From: Tritrichomonas foetus
Taxonomy: Eukaryota; Parabasalia; Tritrichomonadida; Tritrichomonadidae
Assembly: GCA_001839685.1 (NCBI GenBank)
Contig: MLAK01000713.1
Location: 4,592-68,591 of the forward strand
Length of the DNA: 64,000 nucleotides
Reading direction: 5' to 3'
Below, piece after piece: positions 48,350-60,000 of the stretch (within the stretch, counting starts at the first letter, position 1; each line of letters begins with the position of its first letter). The notes under the pieces are model-generated. The model was not told the DNA's origin, searched no databases, and saw only the letters and a program-made list of their open reading frames with translations. The position numbers and the translations under genes were made by a program.

Positions 48350-51300
48350 TTACATGCCTTCGAGTGGAGGAAGTGATTGAAGATTTGGGGAATTGCTTAA
48401 AGTTTTAACAAGTCCACGTGATTTTGCAGACTTTAATAATCCAGACCGAGTACTTTTTGCAGCTTGGACAAGATTAGGATCAGGTCCTTGTTCAAACAAA
48501 TTATATAAATATTCAAATTTTAATTGAATTTCAGCTGTTTTAGATGAAACTTCAGTTTGAAGTTCAGCAATTTTCTGTTGCTCTTCAGGACGTTGTGGTG
48601 GATCAAAGATAACTCTCTCAATTTTTGCTTGTTGAACATATAAGTTTTCTATCTTTTTTTCTAACATTTCGGTTTTCTTATTTGCCTCTTTAACTTCACT
48701 CATGATTGATAACCAGGATTTTTGATGTCTTTCTTCTGTTCCTTTTCCCCATTCATTTAGTTGATTTTCATATTGTTTTTTAGAATCATCTTGCGCCTCT
48801 TCAAGTCTGCTTTTCGCTTGTTCGATTCTTTTTCTCATTCTTTCCACTTCAACACCATGTTTTTTGGCAATTTCTTCTTCTTTAGCATTATACTCAGATG
48901 CAATTTTTGCAATTTTTTCTTCTTTAATACGTTCAATTTCTTTCATTTCAGATTCAATTTGTTTAGATTTTTCAGTAAAATCTTGATCATCTTTATTCAA
49001 TGATTCTTCTAACTTCTTTTTGCTGTTTTCGTGATCGTTTAACATTTTTGTGAGAGAATCATTGGCTGCTTGAATTTGTGTTCGGCTTTCTGTTTCTATT
49101 TCTTGAATAATTTCTTCGGTTTTCTTTTGAAAAGCCTCAATTTCTTTTTTCAACTGAAATTCACGATCACCAGCTTGAATTCGTTCTAAATTAGTTTTCA
49201 AATCAGCCTCCTCATCTTGATTTTTAATCCTTAAATCAGCAAGTTCTTTATTTTTCTTTGAAATAAAATCGCTATTCTTATTTTTAGTTTCTCTGACTTT
49301 TCTTATTGCTTCAATCACCTCTCTTCCTCTTTGGTTTTCATCCTCATCATACAATTTAGATATATTCTCTATTGCTTTTTGTAAATCAACTTGAGCTACT
49401 TGAATTTTCATTTCATATTCATCATCAATAACTCTAGTTTCAGCTTCTATTCTTCTTTGAAGTTGTCTTTTGAGTTTATCAATTGCAGCAAGGTCAGTTT
49501 GATATTTTGCTGCAGCTTTTTCAATTTCTTTCTTTTTATCATTAATTTGTTTCACAATAAATTGATGCATTGACTCAAGCTTCGCTTTTTTCTGTTTAAA
49601 GTTGGTAGTTTCTTGAACTTGCGAAGAATTATCTTCTGCTTTCTTAAACAATTCATCAACTTTTTCTTTTTTCTCTTTTTGAATTTGTTCAACTTTAGCA
49701 TTTATTTCATTTTTATTCTTTTCTAGAAGCTCATCTAGTTTCTTTTGTCGATCTTTTTGTCGTCTTGATTTTGCCATTTCAATTTCATTAACTCTTTGAG
49801 ATTGTCTTGATATTGTTCCATTTCTATATTCTTCAATATCTTTGTCAATTTTCTCTTTTTTGTTTCTAAATTCAGTTTCATGCTTTTCCGTTAATTCATT
49901 GAGCTCATTTTGTGATTTTTCAATTGATGTTTTCTCATTTATATTTTTTTTTTCATTTAATATTTTTTGTTCATTTACTGCTTGCTTCAAACTATCAATT
50001 TTTTCATCTAATTGTAAAATTAAATTTCCTTTTTCTTCTTCAAAATTACTAGTTCGATTAGTATTATTTTGTTCACTTTTATATTTAAACGCAATTAATT
50101 TATTATTAATTCGCTCATTGTAGTCAGAAATAGCTTTTTCGGTCCATTTCATAAGATCTTCATTTTCTTGATGAATATCATTAATTTCTGTCGATAATTG
50201 TTCAAGTTCTGTTTTCTTTTTTTGCATTTCTTTTATTGTATTTCATTCATTACTTTTCTTCGATAATTGTTCAAGTTCTGTTTTCTTTTTTTGCATTTCT
50301 TCTTCGAAATCACGAATTATTCCTTCAGTTATTGAGTTTAAAGCAGAATTTCTACTTTTTGAGTTACTTGTACTTCTTCCTTCAAGTTTATTAATTTGAT
50401 TTCGTTTTTCAATAATTTTTTGTTCAAGTTTTTCAATTTCTGCATTTTTTGAAGCTTTCATATTTTTCCATAATCGATTTAATTCATTTAAATCATTTTG
50501 TCGAGTTTTCGCATTTTTTGCTTCTTGTAAAGCAAGATTTTCTTTTTGCTTCTTTAAATCATGACAACCACGTTTAATTCCATTCAATATATTTGCTCGA
50601 TTTTCAATTAATTTACGAGAATTCTTTTGGTGTTGAACAATAATGTTATTATACTCTTTTCTAATTGATCCAATTTCTGATTTCATTGAAAATGCTTTTT
50701 TATATAAAGCAATGAGCTCATCTTTTCTTTTAGCTACAGCTCCTCTAAAAAGTCTACTTATTTCCGTTTTGATCCTTTTTGATTCATTGTTATGAGTTGC
50801 TTTCATAGATTTTAATCTTCGTTCAAATTCACCAAGTAAGGCTTCAGTTTTTTCAGTTATTTCTTTTGTTGCTTCAGTGATTTCTTTTCTTTGATTATTA
50901 TCATTTTTAGCTTTGATATCATTCATCATTGCATCTGCTGAAGAAGCAACCTCTTTTGAATGAGAATTTGTGTCTTTTTCAACTTCTTGTAATTGCTCTT
51001 TTGCTTTTTTCAAGTCAGCTATAACACTCTGCAATTTTTGTGTCTGTGTTGAAATTAATTCGGCATATTCAGCCTTAAGCTGCTTATAAAAACTCCCATA
51101 TTCGCTGCAAGATTTATCAATACAACTTTTTCTAAATCGCACAAGATTTGTATGTATTTCTTCCGCCTGTTTTGTATGCTTCTCAAAAAGCGCAGCAATC
51201 TGGTTTTCATAGTCTGTCTGAATTTGTTGTTTTTCGTCTTCTTTGTCTATTTCGTTTGCCGTGAGAGTAAATATTACTTTGCCCAATTGTGCTAGTTTTT

Positions 51301-51358
51301 TACATGAATTATGCTTGAAAGCTTCGTTTCGATCAATGATAATTTTCTCTTTCTCCAT
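48350..51358 (-). CDS. FAM184-like coiled-coil protein, interrupted by in-frame TGA
   Basis: One 3009-base frame encodes a 1002-codon coiled coil, broken by a single TGA (about 50243-50245). The N-terminal part (371 residues from the ATG at 51358) starts AFKHNSCKKLAQLGKVIFTL, resembling the conserved FAM184 N terminus (KKLAQLTKVI). The rest, from EMQKKKTELEQL on, continues in the same frame as coiled coil to PPLEGM. A 41-base identical repeat (50192-50232 and 50261-50301), 69 bases apart, flanks the TGA. Removing one 69-base unit would give an uninterrupted frame. FAM184 proteins are conserved in ciliated eukaryotes. ACGTTAA lies 5 bases before the ATG. Possibly a pseudogene, an allele or an assembly error. 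Confidence 0.75.
50192..50301. repeat. 41-bp direct repeat, 69-bp period, around in-frame stop
   Basis: 50192-50232 and 50261-50301 are identical, 69 bases (23 codons) apart, with the in-frame TGA between them; typical of a slippage duplication. Confidence 0.9.
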
Positions 51359-51362
51359 TTAA

Positions 51363-51369
51363 TTAACGT
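51363..51369 (-). promoter_or_regulatory. ACGTTAA motif before FAM184-like gene
   Basis: TTAACGT on the plus strand, five bases from the ATG, implying a transcription start very near it. Confidence 0.5.
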
Positions 51370-51529
51370 GTTTTCTTTGGCATTATTTATCGTGGTGTAA
51401 AATGGCATAAAAGCAAAAATGATATTAGTGTAAATTGAAAAATTCGCACTTTGAAAATGAGGATAGCTTGAAATAACTCCTGAGAAATATTAAAATTCTT
51501 GCCCAATTCTAATAACTATTAACTTCTAT

Positions 51530-52330
51530 TTGTGAAAATGATGAAAAAGACATTTTTGATACAATGAATGAACTTTTTCCAACACTTAAAAAAATTCATC
51601 TTCATGACAGTTTCTAAATATATTAATCATTCTTATATATAATTTCTCTTTTATATATTGTTTTTGCTCCATCAAAGTGTAAAACTCACTTAGATCATTC
51701 AACTATTCCTCACATTTCTTGAAACAATTGAATGAAAGAACAATTTGTTTCATTTTTCGACACAACAAATATTTTTAACTTGATTTGATTAATGAGGAAA
51801 TAATGCCATTCTCATTTATTGAAAGTCATCCTCAACATTCACAAAGCACTATTTGTCAATTTACTGTTATAGGACAGAAATTGCTTATGTAATTCGACAT
51901 GATGATCTATTGTTATATTAGATCAATAAATGAGCATGATTTATATTTATATTAGATATATCTTAATTTCTGAGTTTAATGTTAATTCAGCAATTAATCC
52001 ATCTCATCTAGAAATAAATGAATATGTTAATCAAGAAACAAAAGGAATAAATCTCAAAGAATACTCAATGTGCTTTGGATCAATGAATATTTTTAAATTT
52101 TGGATTTTAGACAATGTTGATTTTACTCAAGAATCATTAAAATATAGTATTATTAGATGTAATTATGAGATAATCAGTATATTGCTAGACTAATTTCACC
52201 TCATTTATCAAACTGCAATAAAATATAATCAAACTGACATTATTGATTATTTATTGAACCTAAACAATGTCTCTCTCCTATCTATAAGTCAAATAATCAA
52301 CATCGATAAAATTTAAAGCATGTTTGAATA
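51530..52330 (+). pseudogene. DUF3447/ankyrin pseudogene
   Basis: Decayed plus-strand copy. Early pieces include ICENDEKDIFDTMNELFPTL (about 51530). A clear block at 51930-52190 encodes NSAINPSHLEINEYVNQETK then EYSMCFGSMNIFKFWILDNV and LKYSIIRCNYEIISILLD, the typical DUF3447 core. A stop is followed by FHLIYQTAIKYNQTDIIDYL, the first ankyrin-like unit, without a start. Several stops and frame shifts intervene. It is the third remnant of this family in the window besides the intact 1619-residue gene at 57 kb. From 52330 to 52800 nothing further is seen except an AAT repeat (52709-52735). Confidence 0.65.
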
Positions 52331-52708
52331 GTCATTTAGAAATAGCGGAAAGTTTATTAAAAAACCCAAATGTTGATAACAATTAAAATTATAATCAACT
52401 ATATTATTCGCCAATAATATAAATTTAAATTCATCGATCACTTCTGGATTTATGTTAAATGTTGAGAATTGAAGTTTTAGAGTTTTTATTAAAATGTTCC
52501 CATATTAATGCAAATAGCTTCGAGATTGTTTTTTTGATTATTCTTGACTATCAAAAAGATGAAAAACACACAGAAAGAGGCTGGATAAAATAAAAATCCA
52601 AAAAAGGAAGAAAGAAAGTAGTGATTTGGACTGTGACTAAAAATATTCCCACAATATACATACCGAGAAAATATGTTGGCAAAATTGGCCATAATGAAAC
52701 GGGCACAA

Positions 52709-52735
52709 ATAATAATAATAATAATAACAATAAAA
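52709..52735. repeat. AAT trinucleotide repeat
   Basis: Short AAT/AAC tandem at the 3' flank of the 1348-residue gene. Confidence 0.6.
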
Positions 52736-52800
52736 CAAACAAAAAATAATGATAAAAATATAAAGTGGGTTTACTATATTGATCATATATTTGTGGCTGT

Positions 52801-55800
52801 TTATATGTTATGATGAATAATGAAATCAATCGATTCATTCTTTCCAGTATCGGCAAAAGCACTTCCTTTGGATGGATCATCAAACAGACTATCTGTTTCA
52901 GCTCGAAGCATTTTCAGGTAATTGATTCCTTCTTGATTATTTTGGACTTTCATTTCTTTCTCCAAAATATGAAATACGATTGTTGTACATGCAAAATTTG
53001 GATTGTTTATGAATTCTTTATTTCCTACAATTGCCAAAGCTGACGGTAATCCAATAATTCGAATCACCATACGTGCTGCATGTGCTGCAAATTGAATGTT
53101 TGATGATTCACCTGCAATTGTATTTAAAAATAATCGTGCAAATTCTTCACGTAAAATATCTTGCATTGCATAGGGAAGAACGATAGATATAACGTCATCA
53201 GGGAGAGTACACATTACTCTAAAAGCTAATAAGGATTCTTGAGATGGAAGTTTCATGTTTTCGATTAATTCTTTGCTCATGCTAGAATCAACAACTCCAA
53301 AATAGACCTTTGAAAAAGCAGAAGCATTTGGTCCCATTTTCATACCGTATTGCGCATGTGAACCATAACAAAGAGCAGGGAATACTTCACCTAAACATTC
53401 GGTTGCTTTTTTAATCTTTTCTCGATCAACACTTTTAACAAGGCTGAGTCCAAGTGACCTGAAATAGGCTCGGCTGAATGAAGGAGTTCGATAACTGAAG
53501 AAATCTTCAATTTTTCGATCATTTGGCCTTTCAAGGAGATATGTTGCCGGTAGCATGAATTTACGATGTGATAAATATGTATTTTCAGTGAAAAATAGGG
53601 AATTAACCGCTTTTTCTTGATCTTCAGTCAAGGAAAGAGCAGCAAAGAAAGAATAGAAATAGATTGGAACATTAGTTTGTCGCTTTAAGAATGAGATGAT
53701 TGAATCTACTAAATCTTTGGGTACTTTTCTTGGTTTGAGATATGATGGTCGATCATTGAAATTCAACATTCGGAATGTATAATAGTAATTTGATGGATAA
53801 AATTCGGTATTTATCATATCGTTGTCGTCTGGTTTCACCAAAACGTTACAAACTGAAATAAAACTCGACAACAATGAATTGGAAGGCACATCTGATTGCG
53901 TGTCAAAGAATTTCTTGAATAATTTTCTGTTTTTTGTGAGTTCAGAAATGATTAGGGGATATTCGTTGAAGAATTCTGGGTCAACAAGAATGACATTTCT
54001 CACCAAAAACCATTTGACACCCGTTTCTTTTTCATAGGCTTTCACTAATGTTTCTTTTGTGAAACTTGGATAACCAAATGAAATTAAGCATTTTTGAACA
54101 ATATCAATAAATAGTCTTCTGTTGGTATTGATGTTTCCTTTAACATTTAACAAGAATAGAGCGACAGCGAGATACCAACTATCATTGTATTTCCGAATAT
54201 TTATTTTTGTTGACCACTCTTTAATATCTAATGTATACTTATTCTGATATGCCCATAAGAAGAAACCACAAAGTAATTTTACATTCTTTGCATTTGACAT
54301 AGCAAGCTTATTCAGGTATTCAGGTGAAATCGACTCTGGTAGAGGAGAATTCGAATGATATAAGAATGATGTTATATTATATAAAGTTCCTGGCTCAGTT
54401 TCGTGAATTTTTTCAGCAGGTGTGATTTTAGGCTGCTGATATTCGAATCTTTCAGCTCTATTGGTTGTATATGTTGATAATTCCATATTTGTGGCAGTAT
54501 CCGATTCATCGTTATTTTGCGAATTAATTAAAGTTAATTTGTTTTGGATTTGATTTAGAACTTGGCTCATTTTATTTCCAAGTGGTAATGATTTAATTTT
54601 AACGTCATCATCATTTTGAATAATCCACATATTTGGAGGAATTTTCACTGTACATGTATTTACATATTCTTTATGTTCCGGAATTCCAACAAACGATAGA
54701 AAAGTTGGCATTACTGATAATGGCTGGTGTAAATCATTTTTCAGATAATCAGTAATTCTTCGATCCACAGAGGCAGCTACAAGGGCATGATCAGGAAATT
54801 GTTGAATGATCCAATCAGGTGGTTGGAAGCTGATTAAAAAGTTCATTAGAGGAACAGAATATAAAGTTGGAATTTTAGCTGATACAATTAAATCAGCAGC
54901 GCTGTAAAAAAGTTTGCTCATAGCTTCAGGCCTATTCAATTCATCATGAATTAATCGAGTTTTATGTAATAGCGGCAAAATTGAAGTTGGATCAAAAATC
55001 GAAAGATTTGAACATATTATTATTGTTTTCATGACAACATCCGTATTTTGAGTCAAATCTAGAGAAGAGAGATAGGATTCTGTTGTGAGAACGACTTCAC
55101 GAACCAATTTGCCGAATTGCGACTTCAACATCGATCCATTAACTTCGATGAAAAGCGAATGAATGTCATCGATGGTAACAAAGCGTTCATTTGGTTCAAA
55201 TGGTTGAAGCTTTTCTTTTCTGTACATTAGAGATAAATTGAAGCCTAATTCCAGAGAAATTAATTCGAGGGCATAAAAAGCAAGTGAATAATAGTCACTA
55301 AATTCGCTTGGATTCTGTCGCATGATTTTAAATGCATTTGAGAGGCAGCGTGGATGAAACATTCGATATTCCACCATTTCATGGAAAATTGAATAATCAA
55401 TCTTGTCAATAAATAATGAAAAGCTGCTTTTGAACATATCGACTTTGCTGATATCAATTTCAATATTGAGTTTCTTAATAAATTTGGCTATTTCTTTGTA
55501 TATTTCTTGATCTTCAAATTCGATATAAGTATAAATAATTTGTTCGGGTTGTAATTCTGCACGACGATCTACTATATCAGAAATTTCTAAGCTATTGAGA
55601 TATTTTAAAATCACAATCGCCAATTTTTTGTCAAGTGGAAGTGGATGGGTGAGTTCCCATGTGAAATGTGATATAAATACAGGATCATTTTCACGGAGAA
55701 TGTCAAGATTATTAACGATTTGTTGGATAACGTAAATATAATGATCCAAATTATCATTCATATTGAAAGTTTTTGTATAATAGTGAAATTCGGTAAAATT

Positions 55801-56847
55801 ATCACCTTTTTCGATTGAATTTATTAACATATCAAAATAAAGTATTCTCTTCGGCGATTCAACAGGTAGACGTCCTTGTTCGGCTACTTCAGCAGCAATT
55901 TCTTTGAGAATTGATCTTTCTGAGTATTGATACTGTGTTGCTGTAATTAATAATTTATGAATGATTGTTGTAATTTCTTCTGAAAAAGGAACACCACTTT
56001 TTAGAATATTTACAACCGAAGACACCATATTTTTAATGGTGTTAATTTGTGATTCAGTGAAATTAGAATGATTAAATATTATTAACTTATCAAGTAAATC
56101 GCAACAACTTCCAAATTCAGGAGAATTTGGATCATTAATAACAGTTCCCATTCTATTAGTGAGAATGTCAATTCCAGAGAAACTCGTTCCTGGCATCATG
56201 TTTTCGAATAATCTTGCTAAAAACTCAAGGGAGAATGGTGTAAAAAGATATTGCGCGTAAACACTCGGTTTACTAGCTATCAATTTAGCAGTACATGGTG
56301 CAAAACTTAGATCCTTGTTTGCTTCAAATCGTTTAATGATGCCCTCGGTTGGTGCAAACTTACTTATTGTTGCCCAAGCAGCTTCAGGAACCAAATTCCA
56401 TGAAATTTTACCAAGTTTTGAAGTTGTTTGTGAAATCAAAGTGAAGTTGTTCTGGCGGTCTTCATCACCGAATGTTGATATTGCGTTATCAAAGGCTGGC
56501 ATCAGGACGCTTAAATATTTGGAATAGGCAGAATCGTTCACTAAGATATGAATACTCTTAATATAGTCTAATGGCGCAATTGAGGAAACAACATATGACC
56601 AATGTTTAATAAAGGAATTGGCAGCCGTTTTCAATCGAGTGTCGGAATGATCAGTTAATTTGATAATCGATGTGAATAATGATTCATTGACGGTATCATT
56701 CTTATATCCGGGATTCGATGATATGCAAAACGAAGGCGATAAGTTTTGAGTTAATTTTGCGATAAATTTGGCAGCATTGTCATAGTCATTCAAGCGCAAG
56801 TAGTTATCAAGCTTAACGCTTTCTTTAAGTGCAAGAGGATAGTCCAT
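52801..56847 (-). CDS. Very large helical-repeat protein, 1348 residues, unknown
   Basis: No family is recognised. The sequence is mainly alpha-helical with short leucine/isoleucine-rich helices every 35-50 residues (for example LKYLNSLEISDIVDRRAELQ near 415), which suggests an alpha-solenoid (HEAT/ARM-like) scaffold. A less ordered, Asn/Asp-rich stretch lies near 790-850. No signal peptide, membrane segment or catalytic motif was seen. The ATG at 56847 (MDYPLALKESVKLDNYLRLN) has no ACGTTWA or GGTCA motif in the upstream 60 bases. It may be a trichomonad-specific trafficking, proteasome-like or nuclear scaffold; this is speculation. Confidence 0.68.
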   Translation of the reverse strand: MDYPLALKESVKLDNYLRLNDYDNAAKFIAKLTQNLSPSFCISSNPGYKNDTVNESLFTSIIKLTDHSDTRLKTAANSFIKHWSYVVSSIAPLDYIKSIHILVNDSAYSKYLSVLMPAFDNAISTFGDEDRQNNFTLISQTTSKLGKISWNLVPEAAWATISKFAPTEGIIKRFEANKDLSFAPCTAKLIASKPSVYAQYLFTPFSLEFLARLFENMMPGTSFSGIDILTNRMGTVINDPNSPEFGSCCDLLDKLIIFNHSNFTESQINTIKNMVSSVVNILKSGVPFSEEITTIIHKLLITATQYQYSERSILKEIAAEVAEQGRLPVESPKRILYFDMLINSIEKGDNFTEFHYYTKTFNMNDNLDHYIYVIQQIVNNLDILRENDPVFISHFTWELTHPLPLDKKLAIVILKYLNSLEISDIVDRRAELQPEQIIYTYIEFEDQEIYKEIAKFIKKLNIEIDISKVDMFKSSFSLFIDKIDYSIFHEMVEYRMFHPRCLSNAFKIMRQNPSEFSDYYSLAFYALELISLELGFNLSLMYRKEKLQPFEPNERFVTIDDIHSLFIEVNGSMLKSQFGKLVREVVLTTESYLSSLDLTQNTDVVMKTIIICSNLSIFDPTSILPLLHKTRLIHDELNRPEAMSKLFYSAADLIVSAKIPTLYSVPLMNFLISFQPPDWIIQQFPDHALVAASVDRRITDYLKNDLHQPLSVMPTFLSFVGIPEHKEYVNTCTVKIPPNMWIIQNDDDVKIKSLPLGNKMSQVLNQIQNKLTLINSQNNDESDTATNMELSTYTTNRAERFEYQQPKITPAEKIHETEPGTLYNITSFLYHSNSPLPESISPEYLNKLAMSNAKNVKLLCGFFLWAYQNKYTLDIKEWSTKINIRKYNDSWYLAVALFLLNVKGNINTNRRLFIDIVQKCLISFGYPSFTKETLVKAYEKETGVKWFLVRNVILVDPEFFNEYPLIISELTKNRKLFKKFFDTQSDVPSNSLLSSFISVCNVLVKPDDNDMINTEFYPSNYYYTFRMLNFNDRPSYLKPRKVPKDLVDSIISFLKRQTNVPIYFYSFFAALSLTEDQEKAVNSLFFTENTYLSHRKFMLPATYLLERPNDRKIEDFFSYRTPSFSRAYFRSLGLSLVKSVDREKIKKATECLGEVFPALCYGSHAQYGMKMGPNASAFSKVYFGVVDSSMSKELIENMKLPSQESLLAFRVMCTLPDDVISIVLPYAMQDILREEFARLFLNTIAGESSNIQFAAHAARMVIRIIGLPSALAIVGNKEFINNPNFACTTIVFHILEKEMKVQNNQEGINYLKMLRAETDSLFDDPSKGSAFADTGKNESIDFIIHHNI

Positions 56848-57082
56848 ACAAAATCTGCGAAATAAAACTTAACTTTTTGACTTGATTTGAGTGATATCTC
56901 GAATCATCCATTGATTATTTGAGAATGGTATTCAATTGTTTGTATTTGAATTATTTCATTTCAATAAAAAGTCAGTCATGAATGAACTATTTCAATAGTT
57001 TATGTTTCGTATTCATTTTTAAATAGAAAAATAAAAATGATTTTCGAGGAAAATTTGTTTATTAGTTCTCACATATGAAAAT

Positions 57083-60000
57083 TTAGTAGCTATTAATTTC
57101 CATATAATATTTCTTTAGGATACTGATTATTTCACCCTTAGATGCTTTAGACAAGTCAATATCAGACTCTGGATCAATAACCTGAATGATGTTTTTGCCA
57201 TCACTATTTTTCACTGTGATATCAAAACCTTTTTTCAGCAAGGTACCAACCTGTCGATTCATTGATTGAATGACATATACTAATAGACTATTTCCTTTAT
57301 TATCATAAGCATTAATATTAATATCAGTTCGATAAATAATTTTTTGGAATGCATTTTCATTCTGTACAAATAATGCATTTGTTCCATTTGAGTTTTTGGC
57401 ATTTATGTCAAGACTGGGAACTTTGAATAAATAGGGGATTATTTTAGTATTATATTTCATTGCCAATGTAAGTGGTGTTTTTCCTTGAAAGTCGGAGAAA
57501 TCTTTACTTCCCCTATTAATATAATTCATTGATGGACATTGATCGTTAATATTTATATTTGTATTCATGCAAATCAAAGAAGCAGCTTCATTAGAGAATT
57601 TTATAATAGCGAGACATAAAGATTTTGTCAAAATTAATGGATCTGGTATGAAATCAGGATGCTCTAAAACAAATTTAGGATTTTCTTTATTCATTGCAAA
57701 GATTGAAGTCTCTAAAAGTGATATACCTTTATAAGTACAATTAATATCAAGTTTGGAAAAGTTCAATAAATATTTCGCGATCTCAATGTTTGGTACATAT
57801 GCAATAGCATAAAAGAGTGATTGAATAATATTACTTCTATTCATATCGAACCTCTTATATTCAATTACCTTCTTAATATTTGTTAAATTTTTACAAATTA
57901 AAGATACATATAAGAGTGATATTTCCATGTAATCATCATTTTCTCCTTCTATATCAGAGATTAAGTCATTCAGCGATGACTTTTTTTCTTTCATGTCAAT
58001 TTTATACAATTTAACGGTTTTATTGATATCGAAATCCAAATTTTCTAATATATAATTAAACAAATATTGACAGTCATTCATTAAAGCAGAAGCTGCAGCT
58101 AAAACTGTGTTACTTTTTTCTGCATTAAATTCTGGATGATGAATTAATAAATGAGTCATATAAACATTATTCAAATAAGCAGCGAAAGTTAAAGCTGTTC
58201 TTCCATAAAAATTCCGATGGTTGACATCCAAATCTTTACATTTCATTAATTCTTTGAAAATTTCTATTGATCCATTCATCACTGAGTAAATTAAAGCTGT
58301 ATTTCCTGAATTATCATAATAATTTACATTAACTTTGGTTTGTTCATGAACTGCTAAAATTTTTTGAACAATATCAATTCTTTTGGCTTTAACAGCATTT
58401 ATTAAAAATGTTTCACCATTATTTTGATAATTAAAATCTAGTAATTGTGTTCCAAAAAAGAAATCTAAAAACTGGTTTTCTATTGAATAATCATATTCAT
58501 CACAAAAATATTCTGGATATCTTTCAACTAAATATGATACATTATCACTATTATACATATCAACTGCTTGGACATTTGGATATTGATCGTATCCTTGTAA
58601 AGTTTTAATCGATTTATGTTTTGTTAATCCCATAAAATAAGTTGGATAAAATGAAATATATTGCTTTTTATAATATTTTTGAGAATAAATGAATTTTGGC
58701 AAACAAAATGTCAAAAATGCATGATTAATAAGTTCCTTTTTATCTCTTTCATTTGGAGTTGCATTCATAATAGTATTAAAAAGTAAAATAAAAATACTAT
58801 ATTGTCGAGTTTTGGCTGCATAATCAAGAGTTGTTTCATTAAACTTATTGATGAATGTTAAATTCAAAGTATCAAAAGTTAACAAATATTCCACAATGTT
58901 TTGATTTCCACTTTTAATGGCGGAAAAGATTGGCTGATCAAATTCATCTGTTGGATAATTAATTATTGATGTCATTGCTCTATTATTTGCGATATGTTGC
59001 ATAACATTTAAATAACCTTCATAAGCAGCACATGATAATAATTCATTGAGATTCACATTGAATGTGAGTAAAAATTCAACAAAATCATCTTTTCGATATT
59101 TCATAGCATATTTAAGACAAAAATGAACATAATATTCATGTTTTTCCATTGGAACTGCATTAATTACAACTTCAAATGTGTTTAAATGATTATTTTGAAT
59201 CATTTCAACTAAAAAATTTTCGAGTAAAATGTTTTCCAAATTAATTGGTAGCGTCTGAATGAATTGTGTCATTTCTAAATCACCATTTTTGGCTGCAATA
59301 ATGAATTCATTCTCATAAGAATATGATTGATAAACATTTTGCATTTTCTCAACGAAATACTTCACCTTGTCAGTCATTTGCAGATGTGAGTATCCAATTA
59401 GCATTAATTTAATGATGTATGGGCTATTAAATTCATCGATATTCTTTGAAACAAAAGCATCATCTATTGCCTTTGTGAAATGATAATTCTTCATAATAAA
59501 AAGCGTTTCCAACAATCTAATTATCACTGCATCTGATAATTTAACGTTAAAAGTTTTGACTAAATAATTAAATAAATCTAAATGTTGATGAAATGCGGCA
59601 ATAACAGCAGCCGTCGTTGTAGCAAGTCCTGTGGAATAAGAACTCGAATTTTTAATAATTTCAATAATCTTAATACTTCCAAATTTGGAAGCAGTTAGAG
59701 TTGAATGAACCGACGAAAAATAAGTTTCATCCAAATGAAAATTATAGAGAAATGACGGATTTTCATTTTGATGTCCAATAATTTTATCTGTATCAAAAAG
59801 CGAAATTAAAAGTTCAAAAAATTCTGAATACCCAACAGCAGAACTATAACCCATTTCTTTCAGATTGTCTGTTGAATTGAATGTAATTAGATTTTCAATT
59901 ATGTAAGTAAATGCTTTCAAATTATTGTAGATAATTGATGTCAAAATAGATTTTTTGATTTGGCTCATCTTTGAGACTTTGAATAACTCTTCAAAAACTT

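Noticed and set aside
48350..50227. Second independent gene in the FAM184-like frame
   Set aside because: Its only starting ATG lies inside the duplicated unit and is in frame with the upstream part; no promoter motif is present.
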